DNA of 64,000 bases from Anoplopoma fimbria (lineage: Eukaryota > Chordata > Actinopteri > Perciformes > Anoplopomatidae), in contig NC_072472.1 in assembly GCF_027596085.1 (NCBI RefSeq), positions 10,566,219 to 10,630,218 on the forward strand, given 5' to 3'. Of this stretch, positions 34,944 to 47,985 are shown piece by piece. Both the position numbers and the translations under genes were made by a program. How positions within the stretch are numbered: the first letter of the stretch is position 1; each line of letters begins with the position of its first letter. The notes under the pieces were generated by a model that saw only the letters and a program-made list of their open reading frames with translations, did no database searches and was not told where the DNA came from.

Positions 34944-37900
34944 TTGTTTTTCCTCCCTTGACAATTTTTATATAAATATTTCTGATAACCACATGGTTTA
35001 CATACAGTAAATACTTTATTAATTCCTGTCCTGCTTCATTCCTGTAATACAAGTGGAATTTCTCATGTATAATATTGTTTATTGAGTGATACATTGTTGT
35101 CCATTATGTTTTAATCATCACATATTTTTAGATGTTAATTATAAAGTTACAAAACACAGTGTTTGATAACTGTTATGGTCATAAACTAGCAGATAGTTCT
35201 GCCTCCTGTTATGAGTCAAACATTGTTAGATTGGGGGGTTTATGTGCATTTAGATGGTGGAGTGTAGAGATCAGAGCTCTCTAAGAGTTGAGGGTTGACA
35301 CTTTGTTGACTCAGTGATGATATTGAATGATTGAGGACATTTTGCAATCAGTATTTCTCAAACAAACCCTTTGCTTTAACCATATGAAAATAATCTATAA
35401 TATGTTTGTCAAAGGGCCACAGTTTGTTAAGAATGTGAAGGGTTTTTAAAGGATGTTAAATGATCATCAACATATTTAATGTAAATACAAACTAAGCGTT
35501 TGTCACCTTATTTAAAATGTAGTGGTTATTGTATGATTTCTGTGTATATACATTTGACTGTCTGAATGTTTTTTTTTTGCATGAAGTAGAAAGAGGCATT
35601 GCATTGGGGTTCAATCTGCCAGCGAATACACAGCAGAAAACAACCTCTTTATTCTGACTGATGTCAAAATGTAGACATACTGTAGCTATTTTTATGCAGC
35701 TAGAGGATTTTGTTTGTTAATTTAGCCCTAGAAAATTCTACAGCTACACATACCAGAAATATTTGTATTTTAAAGTGGTCAATGTAGCTGAATTTTCTCT
35801 GTACCTCTGCTCACAGTTTAAACCCATAAAGTTTTCTCAGTATTTTACACCAGTAAAGATTGTCTGATTTGATTTTGGCTGTAACTATCGTGTTTAAATG
35901 GTGCACACATGTAATGAAATAATTTGCATTTGAGTCATGCACAGTAAGACACTGGGAATATTTACTTGAGACAGGCTTAGGATGTGGCTCATGGAGCTTA
36001 GAGTTGTCTTTGAAGGCGTTGCTTGAAAACCTTTTGCTTTAGTCTGCATGCCGGCCGCAGCAGAGCGGATCGTACACCAGTCGTCTCCTGAAGGCTTCCA
36101 TTAAATAGAGCTCCGGAAGGCTGGATAAACTGTTTTCCCGCTGGAGATGAAATGTTATCAGAGACATGGAAATCAAAAGCAGAAGTTCAAACTCCATTCA
36201 CCCCCCCAACCCAAACTCTCGCCCACACAATATAAACCCAACATCAGCGTTTTCATAAGAATCTATGAGACCAATGTCCTGATTTTCCTCAAAATGACAA
36301 TGTTAATGTGTGAGATTTTCCTGACCTGTAGCGCTTCATCCTAACATTCATATGTTGAATCTCCTCTATTATTAATTTTATTGAGTCAGGGTGGATATAA
36401 AAGAGTCAAAAACAGCTGTGGTCACACCAAACTCAAAGCAAACTTTTTCCTGGAGAAGGCGATGAAATTCACCGAGCTGTGTGCACTGGCAGAACAGTGC
36501 TTTCCTCCTGTCCATAAAGCAATAAGCCTTTGAGCTGGAAAGCAGTAACAATTTACTGCTAAATCCAGTTATCCAGGCACCAAATTACAGAGAGAAAAAG
36601 TTAAGGACTAACTGGTGAACACAGTTGAGCCAACTAGCAACTAAATAGACAGATATTTTGTCAAAAACAGAGTTAAAAAAAGAGTAAATCAGGTCAGAAA
36701 CACTCTAAAGCCAATGTTACTCTGTATCTCCTGAATGTGCAAACAAGCTACTGTTATCGAAGGTGATATAATATACATATAATGTAATAATAATGTCAGC
36801 GTTGTGGAAAAATTTGAGATTCCCAATTTGTATTTTTACAACAGATTGACTAAACAAAAAGTGCAGAGAAATTAAATTGCCTTTAAAATCTCTTTTATAA
36901 TTGTTTTCCTGGCCATCAGATTGCCCATTGTAAACAGAACGGGGGAGATTGTGCTGATGAATCTAAATGTAGGCCAAGAAACTGAAGTACTTCCAAAGCA
37001 TAGAGTACAGGAAGTAGATATTGCTTCCAATCCAAACAATGAAATCACCCAATTTCATGGAAATAATGAGCATGAAAGCATGATCTGTGAAAGCAGTCTT
37101 TTTGCTCAGCAGCGCTGTGTGCAGTCCGTCCGCAGGCCTGTTTGACCAACAGGTGTCAAATTATCACCGTGGTTCCCATGACTCAGTCAGTGTGCAACAG
37201 CAGATTTTGGTAGACTGAGTGGGCGCTCCAGAATAATAGCTCTTCCCTTCTCTGTGAACTCCATGACGTGCTCTCTCTGTCCCCTCCCCTTCCACAATGA
37301 CTCATTGTGTTTTTTTTCACACTTTGCGCCGCACAACTCTGTCGGCCTCTCACTGAAGGCATGAAACAATATTTTGAAACGGACGCACTCCCCTTGTACG
37401 CCTTCAATACACTCACAAAGAGGCCGTCATATTTTTGCGTAGTTGGACCTGACAGCTTATAACAGTCTCCCTCTTAGTCGCCCAACGAGGCTGTTCCAGT
37501 CAACAGGGTGAGAAAGGAGTGTTCTACTTTACTGCTGCCAACTGAAATTAGTAATCAACATTTTCACGTTGCCATTTTCCCATGCAGGTCATTAAACAGA
37601 TGATTATGACCACATTTGCAACGAGAGCTGAATCTGCCCTGTATGTTTTGATATCTTTGTCTATATTTATTTTTAATGGGAAATCCTATCAGTCCTTATT
37701 TTGAGGATGTTTGAATTTGTCTCACAGGCCGATTCCGCTATGCATGCTTAGCCCTGGCTCTGGCGATTGTAACAGCTGGGGGCAGTCAGTAGGTATAAAT
37801 CATGCAGTTGGTCAGCTCTCTGTGTATGTGTACTCCACCCTGCTGCCCATGCAGCCCAGACTCAGTGAGAAGTGAGGAAAATGTGAGACTCCGGATCACG

Positions 37901-40900
37901 ACTCAACCTGGGATTGGAAGCACTTCTGAGCCGTTGTTGTAATATTAACACATCAATTCATGCACGTCACAGAAAAGACTTTTACATACTTCATGTTGAA
38001 GGATTTCTTTACAGAGTAACTCTTTGTACTTCTGCAGTAACCATGCTGTCTTCTAAATGAAAGCAGCTGAGTTTAACTCATTTTAAATTTGAGATTGAAT
38101 CAAACATGTACTCGTGTGCTGCAGCAGGTAGTTCCTCGCTGATGCATCTACAGTGTTTTGTGAGGAACTGAAGCATTGCAAATCAATCAGGCAGTCTTTT
38201 GATTCAAAAGGAGACAAATTGTGTTAAGTTAATTAAGTCTGATAGACGTGTTTGCTTTCATAGCTGATTAAGGTGCTTAGCAGAACCCTTGAGTTTATAC
38301 TTCATCAAAATACTTCTGAAAATCTATCAAGGGCTCTGTTTTTTACACCCTAATCCTCTCGTTAATTAAGTTGGCCCTGATCATTTTAGCGGATGATTGG
38401 AATCTGGCCAAGAGAACATGGACAATACCGGGATACATGAACCCTTTAGTCTTCATCTCTTTATCCTGAGCAGATCAGCTTAAAGGTACAAAATGTAAAC
38501 ACGTGTTGTAGCAACTGTAAACTATTAAAACCAAAGCACAGCAAGATGTTTTGTTTCACGAGATGGAGAAGACCAACAACTTTACGGTTATGATCTGTAA
38601 CTTATAACTGCATCTTTTCAGGTGCCTGAGTATCCCAAGCTTTTCCAGGATTACATGATAAGTGTGTTACAGTTCAATTGTCCCATCAAGAGAAATAATG
38701 AATGGGTCCGGTTGGCAGTGAATTCATTTGGCACTCGAGTAATGAGGAGTGTTGATGAGGTATTCGGGTTTATTCTTCCTGAGCCAAATCTGGTGTCTGA
38801 TTCTCTGCGGGGTTATTTTCAAAGCTTAACTGTTGGCCCTCAATTTGAGAGTCAAACAAATCTTACCCAAACATTCTCAAGGCTCGCAGTGATCGCTGCT
38901 CCAGATGTGAAAATGTGCTGCGTTGAAATATACAGACACAAAACTTATAGATATATAAACAAAGATCCGTCTTGCGTAAGACATAAACCATCGACGCCTC
39001 TCTCCACCTCCTCTTTTGTTATTTCTGCTTTTGGACAGAGTATCTTGCTCTCTTGCCAGAGTTTGTTATATCACTGAGAGAATGGATAAAAATGTGTTTT
39101 CAGTTAAAAACTCACCTCATCAGTTGTTTTTTGATGTTTATAACAAAAGAGGTTACAGTGGAAAAGTACAACTGAGCCTTTTTGTCTGTCTGTTTATTCT
39201 GTGTTGATGTTAATGTGAGGAAGGGTCCAATAAACATAAAAAGAGACATGCATTTCTAATGGTTTCACTCTACAGCTAACGTTGTGCTTATCACAAGGAG
39301 ACCTTCGGAATAACAACATATTTGTAAGAAATAAATTGCAGACATGTGTGGATTGTGTAATTATATTCAGTCTTGAAGTGATTTGTCACATTAATGGACC
39401 ATTTTCACTTCTTTAGTTTGCATGCCTCCACGAGGCAGGAAAGATTTTTGTAGTGATGCTTGAAAAGCAGTTGATACACAAAAAGAAATGGGATTTGAGT
39501 TGGACGCTAATCAAAGAAACATTAACGAAAACATCTTAAAGGAGTATTCCACCAATTTTACACATCAAGTTCAGGTTGACGGGGCTTGGAGCTTGAACCA
39601 AAGGGACCAACATCTCGGTCTCTGCCTCTTCGATTTTGACCACACTTTTTTTCTTTTTTGTACTATATCTCCTGTGAGTCTCCCAACTTTATGGAAGTTT
39701 AATACAAAACGCCAGGAGTATCCCTTTAACAGTTGCTGTGTTTGATGGTATTTCATAATGATATTAGCCAGACCTATCTCCACAGGGCTGTGTCAGCGCT
39801 AAAGAAAGCTCTGGCTCAACACATAATCATTGTGGCAGTTAGTAGGTTTATAATAGTTGGCACAAACAGACACAAAGCATCTGAACACGTCCACACTGTT
39901 CTTCACCATCGTGCGAACATGTAAATGTGGGGGGGAAATTGTCTCCGATTATCTTTTAAGAGTTTGTGAATCTGTGATGAAGTCAGTAAATTCCTACTGA
40001 CTGCTTGGAATATAACAACCTTTACTGAGACTGATCATTGCCCAAAACTGTGGAAAACATAAGTGTATACCTCTTGCACAATAGTTTATTTTCTGTCTAG
40101 AATTCCTGCATGAAAACACTGCACTTATTAAAGCTTAGATTCCTGAAGTTCTAATAATTATCACTTCAAAATTACATGGTAACAGCATTCTTGTCAGGCA
40201 AAATAAATTCATGCCAGGACTCACTGGCCAAAGAACAAAATCATGTTACTGAAAGCAACAACAAACCATCAGAGGACTTTTACTTGAGTTGCACTCGAGC
40301 CTGGATGGAGCAGTAAAAGGATTATAGGAAAAAAACTGTAATCCTGAGGAGATTTATCACAGTTTAGATCAAATTCAATCACATTCAAGATCAGATATTT
40401 TTGGCAGCTGTGGTGTCCAGTACTGTGGGATATCTTTGCAACACAGACGAGCTCTGCTGAGAGGAGCTGAGCTCCAGCGGACTGGAAAATAGTATTTCTG
40501 CAGCGTGTCAAAGCTCGGCCATTTGGCACAGCGTCCTCATTACCAATAAATATACCGCTAAAGATGAAAAGATCCCAACCAGACCCTCAGACTGAACGCC
40601 AGGTGTTTGGCCAATCGCATAGATCATGAAACTTTACTGATTGTTATTACAATCTGAATTTATTTACCAGATCAAAGCTGTTCAATGTTAAATTAAACAG
40701 GAAATATATTGCAACTTATATGGATAATAAATGTTGAAAGAAGTATTTGAAAATGAAAATGTGAAACACGTGTCTCAGAATGACAAAGTAGTAACACAAA
40801 GACCTTTGCTTACTGTTTGTTACACACATATCATTTTCAAGTCACACAGAAGCAGGGAAACACCCACACATGAATGTAAAAATGTAGAATCCCATGAAAT

Positions 40901-42179
40901 ATCTTTAGAGGACCTATTGGTTTACTCCACCTGGGCTGAACCTGCATTCCACATCTGTATGCTGCTCTGGAGAAGAAGAACTGAAAGACGAAATCAGAAA
41001 GAGAATAAACAACCAAAACAGAACATGACTAGAAATGAAAAAAGCATCCATTTTAAGTTTTTAGGAAATGTCACATACGACGTATCAGCTTACGGTTTAA
41101 TTAAACATTATCATTGATGTGTTTGAATATCACATTTTGGTACATAACACTATAGGGGCAGGTTCCACTAGACTCAACAAAACAGAAGATATTAGACCGT
41201 TATCAGTTATCAGACAGTTGATCAACGGTGCATCAAACCTATTGTTGACCACTTTGCACTATAAATGCTCTCTAGCTGATATTAAGGTGTTAAAACATTT
41301 GACGTGTCAGGGAATAATACAAATGTAACACATCCTCAGCTTTAGCGTACTATTTATTGGTTGAAAAGAACACTTATATTTTCAGTTACCACTGCGCTCA
41401 TTGTGGATTTTATTGTGATATCGATCCACACAGTTCTGTTGTCTTTTTAAACACTGGTCAGAGGGTGAAAAGTGAAATACATAAAGAAGTCCGAGCTGTC
41501 TATAAGCAGCATTGCTTTAATGCTTCAGGACACTTCAGCAGGATGGAGGCTTACAAAATGTGAGCTGGAATCCACATCTTCTCCACAGCCTATTGCTTAA
41601 TATTGAAATGAAACAAGCCATGCTAGTTTAAGGGCATGCTTCTGGAAAAAAAAGGGTGGGCCTGAGAAAACACTGGAACTTTTTATTTTAGACTAAAAGA
41701 ATACAAATGTACACACATTTTCTTTTCCCAAAGAAGCTGAACTCTATTGGCACACAGTTGATGCATACTATATGTATGAATGCTGGATTAAGTCTGCTGA
41801 TAGCAGCTGCTTAAACCATCACTCTGAACATATTCATCCTTGTCACAGTATTAATCAAAAATACTCCAGGGAACAGACAGGAACACAGTTATTTCACAAC
41901 ACTACAACAGACACAGAGGGCACATTAAGGTCACATAAGGGCTGTAGCTTTCATATGTTTTATCACCTACTGCCTGCTGTAAGTAAGAATATAGGTTTCT
42001 TTTTGGTAAACTTCAAAAATAAAGTTTGTTTATCTTAGTTGTTCAATAAGACGCACAACCACTACATGTACTTTTGACATGTGGTTGGTTTTCTCATCAA
42101 TTCCCCTCATGCCAACATCAACAAGGTTTAATTTATAGCCAGAAAGAAACTCACAGTTTAGCTAAGTACTTGAGAGCAT
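34944..42179. other. Intergenic region between the converging chrdl2 and xrra1 genes
   Basis: About 7.2 kb with no recognisable exon set on either strand. It holds the 3' UTRs of both genes and one MITE at 39536-39729. The longest frame (38622-39077 +) has no domain, no good start context and no flanking splice pattern, so I do not call it. Confidence 0.6.
39536..39729. mobile_element. MITE with TTAA target duplication
   Basis: The element is bounded by TTAAAGGAGTATTCCACC on the left and, in reverse complement, TTAAAGGGATACTCCTGG on the right. TTAA at both ends fits target-site duplication by a TTAA-specific superfamily (Kolobok or piggyBac type). No coding capacity at about 190 bp. Confidence 0.75.
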
Positions 42180-45100
42180 CTACACAGGTGGAGGTTCAGC
42201 TTTGTTTTGGTTGGTGTTTCTAGCAGACTCGATGCTGGCTGCTTGCTCCATAGTTTTCTTGTGGACCATCTTGTGCTTTGTCTTCATGTCTCTCAGCAGC
42301 GACAGAGCTTCCTTGTGCTCCTGCTTGTTGACACCTGTGCCTTGTATCGCTCTGCCTGCACAGAGAACAGAGTGTTACGTGGAGAAAAGGTCATGAAAGG
42401 TAAAGTTAGCTGACGTTCATTGTATCAGAGATGTCCATACTTAAGGGGACTTCTCTGATCGTTGTGCTCTCTTTGATTTCCTTTATCATTTCATTAACCC
42501 TTTCAGTTGGCTGCTTTATAGGCTTCAAAGGTGGAAGATCCTTAATCTGTGTACGGAAAAGTATTTTTTTTAAAGTCATGACATGATGGTGATGACATTG
42601 TCCTTGTTCTTTACAGTCCTGGCTAGATGTATCATAATTTGACAGCAATATTGAGTGTGAATGCAAATTGTTAAACCCTTCTCTGTCTTTCTCTGTATGG
42701 CATCTGGATGCTATCAAGTTTTGGTTTTGAGTCTCTGTAAACATTGAGATTCTTCAGTGTGTGTTCCAGCATCCGAACAGCGGTCTGAATTCCTGTTGAA
42801 AGACAAGAAATTTATTTTTTTGAATATTCTCCTTCACCAAAGTTTTCAAGGCTTGAGGAAAATGTCCAAAAATAAATATATGTGCAGCAGAAACTACAGT
42901 CCTCACCGATGGGCTCCTCCACATCAGGACTTGGTTTTGCTTTTCCGTCCATCAATCTTTCCTTGTTCCCTGCGGTTTCTTTCTCGTCAGCTGGAAGATC
43001 AAACTCATATTCAGGAACATCTGTGGCCTGAATATGAAATAAAATCCAGCAAAGTGAGAAAATGTTGAGACTAAAAAAGAGAGGAGGAATATAAAAAACC
43101 CACAAAGTACATACCTGAGTAACAAAGAAGTGCTCTGTGTTTTCTTGGAAGGTTTCGTCTCCGCTATTCTCGCCCTCAGATTCAGGTGTTTTCTTCGTCT
43201 CACTTTGGGCAGAACAAGGTGCATCCATCAACAATAGCTTCTTTGACACCTTTGGGATTCTTTCCTCCACCTGTGATGAAAAAAATAGAAAAACAACAAA
43301 TGAATGGTTAATTTTCTTAAGGCAAAGTCTAGATGGTCATGATCAGACACCAGTGCAGGAAACCAACCTTCCATTTGGGATCGGTTGACACCTTCAGTGG
43401 GAGCTTCACCACCTCTTGCGTCTTTTTACGCTTTATCGTGATCCCCAGTCTCTCGTGGAGGAAATAGGTCAGTAAGGGCGGGTCTCCTGTGTCCGAATAA
43501 AGACATTAAAAGCATTGACATTTCAGAAAGGATCTTTAAAAATCATCTCTTTTAGGAAGAGAGGAGGGTTACCACTTCTCTTCGTGGTCAGAGGGTTGGA
43601 GTGAATGTCAATTTCTTGGAGCATTGGGAAAAGAGCAACAGCCATCAGTGCTTCCTCCTCTGCAATCTGACGACCAAGCAGAAACATGTTAACACCATTT
43701 TACAAAAGGGGTTTTGGTTGATTTACTTGGACAAATCATCCAACACACCTTGTTGTCGGCTAAATTGAGGAATTGAAGCTCAGGCAGTGGAGAACTGGAT
43801 CTTTTGCGGTTCTCCTCCAAATTTTCCTCGGGAGAGATGCAGAGATTTAAAATGTGGGAAACATGATGATGAAAAGTCTCAAACACCAAGTGTATAATTA
43901 ATTACCTCTGAAATCCTCTTGAGATCTTCAACAGGGTTATGACTTGTCTCAGTGTGGGCTGGATTGAGGATTGAGGGGATAAAAATGACAAAATGTTTTA
44001 TATTTTTCTGTGGTTGATGAGGAAACTCATCTTGCAAGTTATTTACCAAGTCCCTCTTCTTCAGCTTGCTCTTCAACAAAAGTCTGCCAATGTTTTGAAC
44101 ACGATGTGAGTTGCAAATATGGTATTTCAGAAATGAGGTTCCCCTGTAGGTTTAAATACTTTAGCCTGTAATTGACAATTATAAATGCTAAATTAATGTT
44201 TCCACATATTTAGTTATGCATTGTGATATACCATAGGTAATGCTTTGTTTTACTTTACATAGACAAATTTCAAACGACATCATTACTTCTTAAGGTTTGC
44301 AAGACTGTTGAAGACTCCAGAGGACAGTTTGTTATCGTCAAGCATCAGGACTTCAAGAGCTTTAAACTCTGTGTCGTCTTCTTTGTCTGGCCTTTATACA
44401 AAAACAGAAAAGAAAAACAACACAATGCACCAACATCATGAAATTCACACATACACTGGTAATACATACATCTGTAAAGTTAAAGTATATACCTATCTAT
44501 ATACAACTTGCTATAGTGCAGGTGTATAGAAGGTCATTACATTTGCTTCACTCGAATCAGGAGTGTGAATTTTGAAGATTTGTGCACCCTCTCTTGGTCA
44601 ACATGAAAACATGCACCTCGGGTTTGTGGCCGGTCTCTGTCAAACACTATTTGGACAATTTGCTGTATTATAAAATCACACAAAAGTTCAGATTATTATT
44701 GGCTTTATTATTGGTTAAAATAATTTTGAATAGATTATTATTCATCCTTACTCATGAACTGTAACCCTATAAAGGCATGGTAATACTTACTAAGAATTAT
44801 ATATTATATTATGTGCTTAAGGACCTCAATCAAATATATTTTCTTCAGCTTTTTATATGGAAAGCAGCCTTTTTGCCACTGTCTCCGTGGTAAACAGCCA
44901 TAACACAAAGCAGCGTTTGGCTGAGCTGTGTGTGAAGCTGGGATAGGAAAGCAACACCACAATGGCTAATTTAAATCAATTATGTACATCCCCAGCTCAA
45001 ATGAGAAAGTACTGTTTGCAGTGAAATGGATTAATTTGTGTTGATTTTATTTAATTAATTTAAATCCAACTAGACAGGCAAAAACAATGAGCAAAGAACA

Positions 45101-47002
45101 GCAAATGTATCGTCTGACATGACACAGCAAGTTGTCTGATCATAGGTGAGGCCTTTTTTAAATAAGAAGAATAGGTAAGAATGATATAAATAAATGACAA
45201 ACTGCACCTATAGTCAATCCTATATTGCTGCTTCATGGAAAATAAAGTACTAACTGTTGAGTCGGGTCATGGTTTAAGGAGCCTAGATTAGGAGGAAGAT
45301 GATGAAGCTGATTTCCAGTCAGATGAAGGACTTTTAGATGAGGAAGACGACCCATGGAAACAATATCATCAGCTGACAAACTGTTGTAGGACAAATCCAA
45401 AATCTGTGAGGAATTAAAGAGATGATTTAGATAAACATAACCACATCATGAATACAAATAGAAAAAGCAGAGGAGTTATTGCTAAAAGCTCTAATTAGTA
45501 AAGTGCAAGCCTGAGATATTGCAAAACTTAAATTGGCACTAGTTAATATCAAAGCTCTTATTTTGAAAAAATTGCAGATGTATAAGAAGATGATAAATTA
45601 ACATTTTGGCTGTAAATAAAAGGCTCTCAGGTTGTTAGGGATAAAGGGACTTGTCAAGTTGTTTATATAATTACACACAATAGTAATAACTAGTGCATCT
45701 AATTAATCTAAGCATGTCAAAGTCAGTAATCTTACCTCGAGATGAGGGAAGTCAGCAGCGTGAAACGTCATGTTGCAAAGCCCATTTAATGACAGATTGA
45801 GTTCTCTTAAAGACGCAAAACTGCTGAAAGACCCTGTAGGAAAAAAAATTCTGAAAAGTCACCACTTTTTCGCAAGAGACCAGAACTTCATGAAGGTAAA
45901 TATGGATGATATTTGAGAATAATCACCTAAAGAGAGGGAGTTAATAGATGCATCTATATAAGCTACATTGTCAAATGCCTTGAGGTCTTCTGGCTTGACC
46001 TGTGCACAGAGAGGAAACACGTTAGTCTTTTTATCCACACGCTACCAACATTTTTTTTTATAGTCAAAGTGATACTTACAGAAGTCAGCTTCTGCTCACT
46101 GACGTCCACAGAGCAGAGCTCAGACGGTTTATCAACACAATGTAATTGGAGCTACAAAAGAAATGTGATTATTGGGGATCACCCACAAACAGCTGATCTT
46201 GCTATTTCAATTATATTTCAGTGTCTTACCAGGAAAGGTCCATCTAATGTGCTACCATGAGGAGCATCAGCCCCCCTGCTGTCCTCACATCCTTCATAAG
46301 TCTCTTTTATTCTTCTTTGAACCTTCCTGTATTGCTGCTCCTCTGCCTTTCTGTAGGCCACAAGCCAATGACCAGCACCTACAAGGGAAATACAATTAAA
46401 AATATATATTGTTTTTAGATATACAAATGTATATGTAATCACTATGTTGTAAGCATGCAGTTGCCTTCACACGTTTGTTTTTATTTATTTATTTATTCAT
46501 TCATTCATTCATTTTCATTCATTCATTCATTCATTTATTTATTTATTTATTTATTTATTTATTCATTCATTTATTTATTCATTCATTCATTCATTTATTT
46601 ATTTATTCATTTATTCATTCTTTCATTCATTCATTCATTTATTTATTTATTTATTTATTTATTCATTCATTCATTTATTTATTCATTTATATTCATTCAT
46701 TCATTCATTCATTCATTTATTTATTTATTCATTTTATTTATTTATTTATTCATTCATTCATTTATTTCATTTATTTATTTATTCATTCATTCATTCATTC
46801 ATTTATTCATTTATTTATTTATTTATTTATTTATTCATTCATTCATTCATTCATTCATTCATTCATTCATTTATCTATCTATTTTATTTTATATTATTTT
46901 TATTAACTCACCTTCTCCTCTTCGTTGGTGTAATGTCCGAGGTGGGAAGCATGTTGTTGGCCTGCTCCGTCCATCGTCTAGTTTACATAAAGCTGCAGCC
47001 AT
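42180..47002 (-). CDS. xrra1: X-ray radiation resistance associated 1, leucine-rich repeat protein (624 aa, 17 exons)
   Basis: Exons, 5' to 3' on the minus strand: 46912-47002, 46230-46378, 46080-46151, 45927-45999, 45736-45833, 45255-45403, 44287-44391, 44047-44165, 43906-43958, 43749-43826, 43573-43666, 43368-43486, 43115-43270, 42907-43027, 42677-42792, 42441-42546, 42180-42355. All junctions keep frame and end at TAG. The start (CKLDDG, CFPPRTL, GHWLVAYRKAEEQQ) matches the XRRA1 N-terminus. LRRs include LRELNLSLNGL, LDLSYNSL, LKVLHLTGNQL, LEVLMLDDNKL, LKYLNLQGN and LQFLNLADN, then IAEEEALMAVALFP and YFLHERLGI. The C-terminal part is acidic, then helical (SKPKLDSIQ, EALSLLRDMK). The human protein is longer (about 790 aa). 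Its role in radiation response is from the family; the mechanism is poorly known. Donors after exons 6 (GTTAGT) and 15 (GTTTAA) are weak. Confidence 0.92.
46475..46890. repeat. (TTTA)n/(TTCA)n tetranucleotide array in xrra1 intron 1
   Basis: About 410 bp of alternating TTTA and TTCA blocks. It gives long open frames of Phe-Ile-His/Tyr-Leu repeats on the plus strand (46455-47057 and 46475-46906) that are artefacts. The array ends about 20 bases from the exon 1 donor of xrra1. Confidence 0.97.
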
Positions 47003-47970
47003 CTCGCTTCCTGCTGGGTTCCATCACAAACAACTTTTTTCGCTCTTTGCGAGATGAGCTGCCCGCAACAACTTACTGTATCCTAGCAACAACAGCACGT
47101 AAAGCGACAGCTGCCACTCCAGGCCGGTGGGGGCGCTAAATCGCAAACGAGGGGGATTAATTTAAGCGGAAAGGGGAAGAAACCCGTGAGCCACGCTAGT
47201 CAAAGATTGAATTCAATGATAAGATAATAGTCCTCCTAAGCCACCTATGGTATATGAGACATTACACAGATATTATTACGAAGATGCTGATGTTTATACG
47301 TATACAACACACGTCATAAATGTACTCGCTGAGACGAGTTTACGACCCTTGCGACCTGGGTTCGTTTAAACTAGCAGCTAATCGGCTTTGGCCGCACTGC
47401 GCATGCGCAGATCTGTCACCGGAGTCGCTGTAACTACGTTTCTGATGACTCCCATCCACAAACAGCGTGTTGCTTCCTTGTCTTTCATTCAGATATTGTG
47501 TGATAACATTAAAACGAGGAATTATTGGTCAGGATGATTTCGTGGAGCTCTAGCTGACGCTGGTAGTTAAACCCGACGGTCTAGTTCGGTTAGGACGCGA
47601 CCAAGCGAACCCGGAAGTGAGTGCGAGGGTGTCCTCTCGCTCCGGCGACGTCTTCTTTGCGGATGATCCCATAGCATCAGTGTCGTGAACAGCAGAGGTC
47701 CTTATTTTGTTGCGTGAGATTAGACGGTATAATGCCGTCCACGCAGGGATCAAGGGTGACACATGCAAAGAGTGACAAGTGAAGGTAAGGGCTTTGTTAT
47801 GCATGCACAGTAAAGGTTAAATGCTATTTGTCACAATGCAATCATATGTGTCGACGAGGAAGCTGTTGGAGTGTGAACTCTTTCTGAATGAAGATTGTTA
47901 TACCAATACTTAAAAAAAAAAAGAAAGGCAAGACTTGTCACACATTTTGTACAACATTGTAATTTTGCAG
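47003..47970. promoter_or_regulatory. Divergent xrra1/neu3 promoter region and neu3 5' UTR exon
   Basis: The two genes start within 1 kb of each other on opposite strands. The segment is relatively CpG-rich without TATA boxes. A neu3 non-coding exon appears to end at 47784 (GTGAAG before GTAAGGG), with the next acceptor TTTTGCAG ending at 47970, 15 bases before the neu3 ATG. The transcription start points are not visible. Confidence 0.65.
47398..47409. promoter_or_regulatory. Perfect NRF1 palindrome in the xrra1/neu3 promoter
   Basis: TGCGCATGCGCA is a perfect 12-base NRF1 consensus, 396 bases from the xrra1 start codon. A symmetric site suits a bidirectional promoter. Confidence 0.75.
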
Positions 47971-47985
47971 GAACTCTGATCCATC

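Noticed and set aside
36394..36534. TATAAAAG followed about 65 bases later by a 23-codon frame
   Set aside because: Too short and without signal peptide, domain or splice context to support a gene.
38622..39077. 151-codon plus-strand frame in the chrdl2-xrra1 interval
   Set aside because: No recognisable domain, no homologue recalled, no splice partners or promoter signals.
46455..47057. Long plus-strand frames of repeated Phe-Ile-His/Tyr-Leu residues
   Set aside because: Translation of a TTTA/TTCA tetranucleotide array in xrra1 intron 1, overlapping xrra1 exon 1 on the other strand.
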